From Isoetes taiwanensis (taxonomy: Eukaryota > Streptophyta > Lycopodiopsida > Isoetales > Isoetaceae), in contig JAJEKV010000113.1 of NCBI GenBank assembly GCA_021234155.1, positions 744,001-808,000 of the forward strand: a DNA stretch of 64,000 nt, given 5' to 3'. Under the pieces are notes generated by a model that was not told the origin of the DNA, searched no databases, and saw only the letters and a program-made list of their open reading frames with translations. Made by a program: the position numbers and the translations under genes. Positions 1 through 9,028 of this stretch are shown here, piece by piece; the stretch's first letter is position 1; each line of letters begins with the position of its first letter.

Positions 1-1708
1 ACATCATGCCTTTTATTAGTTTCAGAATTTGCATTTTGTGCAACCAATAATTTATTTACCTCATTCTCATCTTGAGTTTCTTCTTTGTTTGCTTCCTCAG
101 TTTCCTTGGTGATATGAACACCTGCATGCCTGTTTCCTTCTTTTCTTCCACCACCTCTTCCTCCCCTAGGAGCTTTTCCCCTTCCTCTCCCTTGACTATA
201 GTCTTTTGGAGTTGAGCATTTGGCTGCCACATGTCCCTTGCCTCCACAATTATAACAGTTAAATTCCTTTTTTAATTTAGGGCATTGGCTTTTAAAATGA
301 CCATTTTCATGGCAGTAATAGCATGTAATCTGCTTCTTTGCACCAGTGAGAAGTATTTCAACAGTATCTTCTCCTTCTTTCAATTTCTTTTGTTCAAATT
401 CTGTTCTCAACACCCTTTCTGCCTCTTCTCGGGTTTTACACATATTTCTTATGAATAATCCTGGTTGTTCATTTTCAATGGCTCTAGAAATTTGTAAAAC
501 TTGGCTTCTCTCTGATACATTGACTGCTGCTGCTGACAAATCAGCAATGATGTTATCAAACTGGTTGAAATATTCTGAAACATCCCCTTCTGCTTGAAGT
601 TTTAAACTTCTAAGCTCATTTTCCAATAATTCAATCTGTGAGGAGCAGGGATAGGTTCAATACGTTGTACGTTTTATACGGAATACGTATGAAATGTATG
701 ATACGGCACATATTTGCCGTATAAAACGTAAAAAATACGGCAAAAAAAAAAATCGGAAGATTTTTTGGACGTCGCGAAAACGGAAAGCGTGACGTCTGAA
801 AAATTTTTCGGCGTCGCGAAACGATGAAAACCACAGACTGTGACGCAAAAAAAATTTTTTTTTTTTTTCGCGTCAGAAACCTTCAATGCTCACAGTGCGC
901 AAAAGTATTTTCACAGTCGCTGATCTGAAGAATTCGCGTGCGTCTGAAAAAAAAAAAAAAAATTTTTTTTTTTTTTTTTTTTTTTTTGAATTTTGCGTAC
1001 GCGAAAATAACGTGAAAGCGTACGCGAAATTTTTTCGCGACGCAAGATCTGGAAGGTTTCACGTCTGCCAATTTTTTTTTTTTTTTTCTTGGTTTTCGTC
1101 AGCGGTTTTCAAGTTTCGGCGTCTGAAAAAAATTTTCGCCAGACGCTTTCACGAGAAGCTTTTCGCGTCGCCGAAATTTTTTCCACGGCCAGCGGTTTAA
1201 TACGTTAAATACGTATTTTATTAAAAAATACGTATTTTTTGACTTTATACGTCAGGAATTTTAATTTTGTACGTATAGAACCTATCCCTGGTGAGGAGGT
1301 CTTCTCCTCATAGTTCTTAAGGAGAAACATCCACATCTGCCTGGGACTTTTATCTCTCAATTTAAGCCTAATGGTAGAGCTTACCTTGCAAGAGATAATA
1401 CCTTGGGCCTCCTTGATGCGTACATACAATGATCTTCTTGCCATCCCTCCTTGGCTGACCACTGTTTCCCTTGCACTTGTCTCACCTGCATTTGCATTAG
1501 TAACATTTGCATTCACTGAACCTTCTGACACAGACCTTTGAATGGTGTTAACTGGACTGCTTGCATCCACACCTTCTGGATCAACAAGATCCCATAGCTC
1601 CTCTACTTCAAGAATGTGTTTAATTGCATCTTTCCATACCTGAAAGCCTGCTCCTCCTTTGAATACATCCACACTGCTCAAGAGACTAGCACCAAATCTG
1701 CTTGACAT
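1..1708 (-). pseudogene. Copia gag polyprotein, interrupted by a MITE
   Basis: Gag is the nucleocapsid precursor that packages retrotransposon RNA. I take the start as the ATG at 1706-1708, because its product begins MSSRFGASLL, although the frame is open further up into the PBS. The first ~140 residues (1708-1299) are a UBN2-type gag region; after the inserted MITE the same frame resumes at about 637 with a coiled region containing SEYFNQFDNII, then two zinc knuckles at about 330-225: CYYCHENGHFKSQC and CYNCGGKGHVAAKC. The insertion at 638-1298 adds an 8-bp target duplication and removes nothing, so gag was apparently intact when hit. The 3' end lies beyond the window. Function is lost only through the insertion, as far as this part shows. 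Confidence 0.85.
646..1290. mobile_element. hAT-type non-autonomous element (MITE), 645 bp
   Basis: The element is bounded by perfect 13-bp terminal inverted repeats, CAGGGATAGGTTC at 646-658 and GAACCTATCCCTG at 1278-1290. It is flanked by an exact 8-bp direct repeat, GTGAGGAG, at 638-645 and 1291-1298. An 8-bp duplication and a CAGGG start are typical of hAT elements. There is no transposase ORF. The interior is built of homopolymers (A-run 947-962 followed by T-run 963-987) and repeated TACGTA and CGTCGCGAA-type words in both orientations, so much of it could fold back. It was presumably mobilised in trans by an autonomous hAT element elsewhere. Confidence 0.93.
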
Positions 1709-1737
1709 CTTGTTCAAAGAATAATCAAGCACACCAA

Positions 1738-1749
1738 GCTCTGATACCA
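1738..1749 (-). other. Primer-binding site (initiator tRNA-Met)
   Basis: On the minus strand this reads TGGTATCAGAGC, the standard primer-binding site of plant Copia elements. It lies two bases from the inner edge of the 5' LTR and just upstream of gag. Confidence 0.9.
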
Positions 1750-1751
1750 AA

Positions 1752-2335
1752 TGATGAACTTGAGACCAATATATGCAAACTACTAGTCAATTTTCCTAGC
1801 AACAATCATTCACAATGCAATGATAACTTGAATAGTAGTGCCTTAGCAACAATGAACGAAATTAACCATTAAACTATTGAGAAAATATTCAACGGTTACT
1901 GTTCATTTGAGATTGACCAGGTTACTGTAGATGCATTGACCGAATTCTTTCTGCTCCAATTTGAACTTTAATCAATCGAATGCCTCACTGCACATGCCGG
2001 AAATGCCTGTAATTCACTATGTATTGAATGATCCCAATATGGGATATATGTACAAGATTCTCTTCGTCGGTTTTGGCTACAGAATCGACCGACTCTGATG
2101 TGTTTCATTTTGAATGGTTTTTGGCTCCATGTCGGTCGCCTTCACCTCTTGAACATATTTAGCATTAACTATTTACAATTAACCATTGAACAATGGTTCA
2201 TATTTACACCGATGGCATAACCATAATATACTAGGTTAATATGAAGTTACCTAGGTCTTGTGAATTCTTCCATGGTCATAACCATTTGCATGCAGTTCTC
2301 AAAATATATGATGAACCTACCCATAAATATCAACA
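1752..2335 (-). repeat. Copia 5' LTR (about 584 bp)
   Basis: The inner edge is fixed by the adjacent PBS. On the minus strand the LTR would start TGTTGATATT (2335 leftwards) and end GTTCATCA at 1752, giving TG...CA ends. The outer end is placed where AT-rich sequence gives way to LINE endonuclease coding sequence, so it is accurate only to a few bases. The partner LTR is outside the window. Confidence 0.7.
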
Positions 2336-4060
2336 CATCTCGGCGTAGTCCTCTGCCTGCTCATAATCCAGTCGCAACTGAGGATGGCGAGGGGCTGGTA
2401 TAGTGGGGGTTCTGGCGGCTTGCCAAGCCATGTCCAAATAAAGTGGGAGGTGATCTGAGTCGACCTCCTTATCCCGACTGTCGGTGCCCACCCGAAAACG
2501 ACTGATGAGATGCATATCTTGCGCAACTACGAGCACATAGTCCACCACACTAGACCCTCCCCCCTGATTGTCCTGTCTGCAGGTGCACTTGTGAGAAGCG
2601 GGCCACTGTGACAGACCATTGCAAATTATCAAGTCAAAAATACCACATAGCAGGAGCAATTGTTCACCAAAGCGAGTGACCCGGGCGTCATCATCCGATC
2701 GTCGTGGGCGGGTTGCCTCTCTGCGGGGCGTAAATTATCCAGGACATCGTCGGCCGAGGGGGTCAAGTCTCATGGGCTGCTCTACTCCTGTCCGTGCATT
2801 GAAATCCCCAAGAAGGACGACCCTACCCAACTGCTTGTGCTACTGTATGTCATCATATAGATTGACATAAGGGTCCATCCTATCCGCATCGAAAGTGGTT
2901 CGCGATAGAAGGTGCTCTCTGCGTGAGGGAAACAACAAAGCGCCGTAAAAGAGGGGTGCCACCGGTATTATGCACACGAACCCACAAGTACCGGTTGTGT
3001 GCGTGCGCCTTCCGAGGGTAACCGAATGTGCCAAGGTTATCCGGGTAGTAGCAAGCAACCCCACCATGACCCCTCTCGCCTGCATGTGTATTGAAGACCG
3101 AGAAATGTTGGTAACCCTACAGATCGTAGCTCGCGGCCCGACATGCTCCCATGTCTCCATGAGAAAGATGAGATCCATATCGGCTGCCACCTGAAGTTGA
3201 GACTATCCCCTTACGCCAAGGGAAGCCTCGACAATTCCATGAGACCACCCGAGGCACAATTCCTATTTGTCGCCAAGCAGGGTATGCGCGCAACCGAGTC
3301 AGCGGGGGAGGACGGGAAGCGAGGGCCGAGTGAGAAGTAGATGGAGCCGAGGCAAAGATGTGGTGGTATGTATGCGGATCGTGGAGGGAAGCGGGAGTAG
3401 GAGCGGAGGAGAAGGGGTGCCGTGGTAGGAGAAGTAGAAGCGGGCGCGACCGGGCGATTGGGGTCGCGGGTCCGATGCATGTAGCAACATGGAAAAATGT
3501 GCATCCCGCCGAACCAATCCTGCGGCACCCCCGTGGTGGCGGATGCCTCGACCACGACAAGCTCCCTCTGCGTGCCTTCTGTTGTGCGGGTGTGAGGTCC
3601 CGGTCCACGCATGAGGGGGCGCCCCTTCAAATCTTGCCCTAGCGCAATATGGCATCACGCACTGCGCATCCGCAACCGCCGAATATGACAATGCGGCATT
3701 CACGACTTCGAAATGGAAGCATGGCGGACCTCGGGAAATGTGAATCGGGCGCCGAATGTCATCCGATCGAGAATGTGTGTTCGGATGTTGTGGGCGACTC
3801 TCCCCTCCTCTTACGGCATGCCTCGGACTACCGTGTTGTGGCCTCTCCGTCTGGCGCTCTTGGAGTTCTCGGCTGCCCGCGTCAAGGGTGGGCGGCGAGG
3901 GGCCGGCCTGGGGGTGGTGGTGGTGGCTGGGATGGCGTGGGGTGGCTTGAGTGCGGGGCAGTAGTGCGTGGTCCTGGCTGCCGGCGTGCAGGCTGTGCAT
4001 ACTGGGGAGGTGGTCAAAATATAGCCATTCAAAGACATCAATCCTTAACTCCACAACTTA
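2336..4060 (-). pseudogene. LINE (non-LTR) retrotransposon fragment: 5' region and endonuclease domain
   Basis: On the minus strand this encodes a degenerate APE-type (EEP) endonuclease, which nicks target DNA for LINE integration. Motifs in order are VVSWNCRG near 3255 (domain start), FLMETWEHVGPR near 3150, LLGDFNARTG near 2800 (catalytic D and N region) and VDSDHLPLYLDM near 2440 (terminal SDH motif). They are split over three frames. There is a frameshift near 3190-3220 and an in-frame TAG just before the GDFN motif, so it is dead. Sequence from about 3300 to 4060 is GC-rich and proline/serine-rich in translation, like the 5' region or ORF1 of a LINE, but I cannot identify a domain. No reverse transcriptase follows; the Copia 5' LTR begins immediately instead. 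If Copia inserted here, the RT half lies left of the window. Confidence 0.8.
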
Positions 4061-5226
4061 CCTTGCAGTGAGCACACTGATTCCAACCATAGTGCCTAAA
4101 GGAAAGCAAGTTGCGAAGTAAGTCCTGATGCAGTTGAAATATTACAATGGAACATTGAACATAGAGATTGCATATGGGAACCTCGACAGTCCTGCAACCT
4201 CAAGTTGAGACAAACATGAATTTGGGCTTGCTCTCATGCCAGGGCATTTATTAGTGGCTCTAGCGGGCCAGTTGGCCACATATTGATATATTTCATAAAA
4301 TAGTCAGCCATGCCAGAGTAGGAAAGGGTAGTGGCCAGTTCAAAACACCATTTTATTAAATCCAGTGCATAAGTGGCTAATTTGATATTTGCCAAATCTT
4401 CAAACCCCTAGCGCATGGCCATTCCAAAATATCATGCACAATAGCGACTTGTTGTGGTGGCCATTTAAACCATGGAATAATTTTATGCTTCTAGGGTTAT
4501 GACCCAGCTCTATATTGGTGCAACTGCCTTGATGCAACTCAGATGCAATCTTCCATGCTCTTGCCTCCTCGGTGCTCCTCTGCCTTCAGCCCTACAAAAG
4601 CTCTTGCAAAGTCCTCCTTAAAAGCAGCAAAACCCTTGCTTTTTATGCTCTCTGTGCATGCATGCCAAGCACGTATACATACGTATATAAATACATATAT
4701 TGGTCCATCAGATGGCTAGGCCTGTTTCACATTACTAGCTCCAAATCAATTCCATGCTTACACGGAGTCCACAATGCTACTTGCATTTGCCCATGAAGAT
4801 GCACAGATTTATAGCTTCAATTCACATAGGTGCAAATTACCTTTGAATTGAGACAGGTAAATGGGCTCAGGAGGCGCGTGAGGATAGACTTTGTCAGTGT
4901 TGCCAATAGGGTGTCATTAAGAATGAATGTCAACTCTTTAGAGCTGTTTGGCATTCGCCCACATCCAGGTCCGCAATGCTGATCTGATCTCGCCTAACAA
5001 GCTGCTCCAATGTGCTGATGGACATGGCTTCAGGTTCCTCGCTACGGGTGGCATAAATGATGCCATTTTTAGCCCTAAATAATAGCGCTAATTAAGGGGG
5101 TTTAATTGAATTTTTAAATTTTATTTTAGCACTAAATCCCGCCCATGGGATCCTAAACCGTTGAACCTTTCCTCCTTTCCTTTTTTCTTGGAGTTTCTTG
5201 GATCGGATTCAGAAACATAGCTGCTC
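4061..5226. other. Intergenic, no gene seen
   Basis: AT-rich sequence with no credible coding region or clear repeat boundary. Words resembling TGGCCA(T/G)TTNAAA recur near 4265, 4330, 4425 and 4470, without clear unit structure. Confidence 0.5.
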
Positions 5227-5545
5227 CCCATCGAGATCCACGTACTCTGCTTGGTTAACTGGCCGGATCAAATTGTTGTGACTGTTCTGCTCCTACAGCA
5301 GTAATTATCGAATTCCGTTATTTGTACCATTCTAAACAATTGGCAGTCATTAGATTCAACAAAATCCCCAATCGAGATCCCATTTCCCTGCTTGGTTAAC
5401 TGGCCAGATTAAATTGCTGTGACTGTGCTGCTTCCACACCAGTAATTATCGAATTCGGTTATTTGTACCATTCTAAACAATCGATTGCCAGACAATCGAG
5501 ATCCCATTACCCTGCTTGGTAAAGAGCTCGGATCAAATTGCTCAT
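5227..5545. repeat. Local tandem duplication, about 2.3 copies of 124-141 bp
   Basis: The block starting ATCGAGATCC, followed by CTGCTTGGTTAACTGGCC, occurs at 5230, 5371 and (partial) 5495. The first two copies are also alike in their second halves, with GTAATTATCGAATTC and TTATTTGTACCATTCTAAAC. Spacing is 141 then 124 bases. The third copy breaks off near 5540. Confidence 0.85.
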
Positions 5546-5819
5546 CTGAACAATTTCCCAGACTCAAGAAAAGTTGTTTTAGTGGTAAGCATCTAATCTT
5601 TGTTGATAAATCTTTGGGAATGGTAAATAATGTGGAAATGGTTTCATTCTATTATTTTATATTTCATGCTTCTATATTGAAGTTAAAGGTTAATGTAGCA
5701 GGTGTGGAGGATTGCATTCCATCTTGCTTTGATTCATCTCTTTATTAGTGTGATATTTCAAGCTACAATTTTTTGGGCTTGGCATCAGCGGAAAGTACAG
5801 CACAGTAATGTTTGGTCGT

Positions 5820-6013
5820 GCAAGTTCAGTAATTGATGCTAACGAGTTTAGCATTTGGTACTATGTTTGCAGACAATCAGTTAGCAAATTATGCTAACAG
5901 ATTATATTGGTACTATGTTTCGCAGGCAGTACTTGCTAGTTAGTATGTGCTGGGTACCCGAGTTACTTAGTGATTTCGTTCTATGTTTGCAGGCAACATT
6001 TGCTAAGTAGCAG
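5820..6013. repeat. Short imperfect repeats with splice-acceptor-like core
   Basis: The core CTATGTTTGCAG, once as CTATGTTTCGCAG, occurs near 5861, 5915 and 5981, with GCTAAC/GTTAGC words between. Similar pieces continue right of the TTAA-flanked element (8702-8990, e.g. CTACACTTGCAG, TTTTTTGCAG and many GCTAAG words). The element therefore split this array. Confidence 0.6.
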
Positions 6014-6019
6014 GTTACA

Positions 6020-8701
6020 TTAACACTAGAGTGGTCCCGGGGACCATTCCTGGTCCATGGACCAGAACTGGTCCAGTTGACCCACTGTCACTTAAACTAA
6101 TATATCTGAGAATAGAAGTTTCAATTTCGCGATATATCGCCACCATATCAATCTTTACTTGATTCTTAATGACCTTCGAGAATTTCAAGACTAATGAATT
6201 CACCTATATGTTGTAGTGATTGTTCAAATATTAGAGAATTTGACAGTTTCTGCAATAGTCCAGAACTGCATTCTTGGGTTTTCCTAGCATAAACAAGCCT
6301 AAACCTTGCTAAAATTGGAAGTATTTGTCTATTTACGATAGAACATATTGATTTATATCTTTTCAGCTTTGGTTGCTATCATCTAACGCCCGTGGAAGCC
6401 GGCAAACCCTATTTTGTTCAAAAATGTTGCATGCGGTTTAGGAATTATTTCTCTCTTATTATTACAAGTTTTGAGTTAATTCTTGTGGCCATGTATTCTT
6501 AACTATATGAAGTATAATCTTATGTTTTTTTTGGAGTGTTCATAAGTTATATCAACTTCAAAATCTAATAGAGAATTTCCAATACAGAATTTAGGACAAA
6601 ATTATATGTTAAAATGCTCCAATATCACCACCTGTAAGTATCACGAGGGTAATGAATGATGCATTCTTCTTATATCTACATAGAAAATTACTCTATCAAC
6701 TTGCATATAGTGTAATTAGGGTTTAACCATGCAATTAACTAGATTTAAAGATGATGTACAACCATAGGATTAACACGTTAGAGGTTAAAAATTTGAGTTA
6801 ATTCCAAAATTATAGGCTGAAAACTCATCATTTACTAGCTAGTGATGTTTATTGATGAATGAAAGTGAAGATTATGAAGTTTAAGTATAAAAATAAAAAA
6901 ATTAAACCATATGACCTTTGATGCGTCTTTCTTAGCTTTGTAGAAAACACACTACATTTCTCCAAATAAGCCTTTCAAATGGTTCAAAATATGACAAGGG
7001 ACATATATATATAGGTCGCCTATATAGGTTGTGTGGCTTTCTTGCAAAGATATATAGAGAAACATGGTTATTTTTTACTAGTATAAAACTGGTGTATCCA
7101 TTGCTGCTACAAAGCATTAGAGTTCTAGTAGGATAATGTTACAAGTAGGTCATCTTTTATGTACACTATATTTTTTCATGAATGCGGGCCTTCCTTTGCA
7201 ATATAACTCTCAATTTTTATATTGAAATAATATACTATTTGAAAGATATGAATATAATTAAGCATGAACCATTTATGGTCCATAACTAGACCAATTGTAT
7301 AGAGCATATACTCTCACTAACCCTATCCATTTTATCCCCATAATGATACCATGGTTTCCTACCTTTAACAATATAATTTTTGAATGGTGTAAGTGGAAGC
7401 CCATGTAGATTCAATTGGCAAATAAATACCCCATAAATTCACAGTTATTTGTACTTAAACATTGCCCTCAAATTATGGAAACTCGTCTAACCAATTATTT
7501 TTACCCCATAGAGAACTGTACGCATAAACTATATTCTAAAGTTGAGATCAAAATTGATTAAGATGTTGCCTCTATTAATTTTTAAACTTCCAGTCCTGTG
7601 GACCAATAATGGTCTGCAAGTGGAGCTGCACATAGCAGTCTAACTTGACTTTTTATAGCCATAAACTTTTGTATTTTTCTTTGAATTTTTTTGCATTGAT
7701 TTCATGACATGGGACATTTTGAGAATGTGTTTTTTTAAAGGCACATCTCGAGGCATAAATCTAGAATAAACATAGAAGACATATTTGAATTTGATGCTAT
7801 AAAGTTTAATCCAAATCTCAAGGTTATGATCAACAAATAATTTCCTTACTAAAGTAAATGAGAAGCTATTCATATCCCAAAATTTAACTTTAGATCAATT
7901 AATATAAGGAAGTTATTGATTTTAAATGGACCTATGGACCAATAATGGGCTCAGGTACAGAAACCTTTCTTGATTTCTTGTGACCATGTCTTTTGCTTTT
8001 TTAATGAGCTTGTTTTTGCATTGGTTTCATATCATTTTGAACTTTCATATTATGATTTTTTGGAGGACATCATAGAGTAAGTTTTGTTCTACGGGGGGAA
8101 ATATTAATCATTATTACAAGTTACCTAAAATTGAGATCAAAAATGAAAGTCCAAACGTCAAATTCAAGGCCAGCCAACATTTTTATGGGATGAAGAAACT
8201 TGTCAATTGCTTATATGTCAAATGTTAGCTCAAAATGCATTTCCTTGTAAAAGTTGTTGTATTTAAACTACAACTGCCTTCTGGGAACCATAATTGGTTC
8301 TGAGGAGGCAGAAAGCAGTTTTGACCCTGTCATGTTTGAATGGCCCTATCTTTCTTTACAGACTTCGGATTGACATGTGGTTTTTTGTGTCATTTTCTTT
8401 ATCTCGTGTAGAACAATATCATGATAATCAAAAAATTTGAAAAAATCGTTTTGTCGAGACAGTTTTACTTTATGTAAACATGAAGCTTTTGGTACTTGAC
8501 CCCCCTGAGTTTGCTAGAGCATAACTTACAAGAATGGAGGTGTATATATTTTTAGATATTTTTCTAGTGGACCATGACTGGCATATATGAACTCCTAGGA
8601 AGGGTTCGAATAGATTTTGTACCATTGATTTTATATGAATTTTAAAGTGAACACTGCAAATGGACCATTTCTGGTCCATCACCTGACCACTCTAGTGTTA
8701 A
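6020..8701 (+). mobile_element. TTAA-flanked non-coding DNA transposon, copy 1 (piggyBac-like ends), 2674 bp
   Basis: The body 6024-8697 starts CACTAGAGTGGTC and ends GACCACTCTAGTG, a 13-bp perfect inverted repeat. It is bordered on both sides by TTAA (6020-6023, 8698-8701). An inverted second copy lies at 24969-27652 and is also bordered by TTAA. Duplication of TTAA at both copies fits piggyBac-type integration. The CACTA start suggests CACTA elements, but a 3-bp duplication does not match here (left TAA, right TTA). No ORF longer than about 80 codons and no transposase motif occurs, so it is non-autonomous. The interior carries several palindromes of the form GGACCA-N4-TGGTCC. Confidence 0.75.
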
Positions 8702-9028
8702 GAACGCGAATTTTGTGCTACACTTGCAGGCTCAAATTGTTATTAGCGGCGGTTGCTAAGAAGATGAAGTTCAGTGCTAAGTTAGAACGAGTTAGCTGCT
8801 ATTTAGCATGACATGCTAAGCATTTCTATTTTGCATACAGTAGGCCCAAGGTAATTGGTGTTCATGACAATTAGTAATTATTTGGAAAAAGTAGCAGTTC
8901 ATTGCTAAGCTCTTAGAGTTAGTACTATTCAGGATACTTAGTGCTAAGATTTGGATTGGTTTAGTTTTTTGCAGACACAATGATGAACTTCCAGTGATAT
9001 ATAATTTCAAAGCTGGTGCAGGGATAGA

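Larger units (their letters stand above)
1..2335 (-). mobile_element. Ty1/Copia retrotransposon, 5' part (LTR, PBS, gag), cut by window edge
   Basis: Reading the minus strand from right to left, one sees a 5' LTR, a primer-binding site complementary to initiator tRNA-Met, then a gag gene running off the left edge. The gag gene has a UBN2-like region and two CCHC zinc knuckles, as in plant Copia elements. Protease, integrase and RT would lie left of position 1. A 645-bp hAT MITE interrupts gag. The LTR touches a LINE endonuclease fragment at about 2336, so the element probably inserted into that LINE; the other LTR and TSD are outside the window, so this cannot be confirmed here. Domain order, PBS and LTR ends (TG...CA on the minus strand) agree. 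Confidence 0.88.

Noticed and set aside
886-1200. 104-codon ORF on the plus strand inside the hAT MITE
   Set aside because: It arises from long A and T runs (poly-Lys/Phe) and has no domain; it is not a transposase.
3299-4054. 251-codon minus-strand ORF rich in His, Pro and Arg
   Set aside because: It is a shadow frame of GC-rich LINE sequence; the endonuclease motifs lie in other frames.
2336-4060. Treating this LINE fragment as a normal 5'-truncated LINE insertion
   Set aside because: The 5' and endonuclease part is present while RT is missing, the opposite of usual truncation; interruption by Copia explains it better.
6024-6030. CACTA-superfamily assignment from the CACTA start of the TTAA-flanked element
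   Set aside because: Flanking triplets do not match as a 3-bp duplication in either copy, whereas TTAA matches on both sides of both copies.
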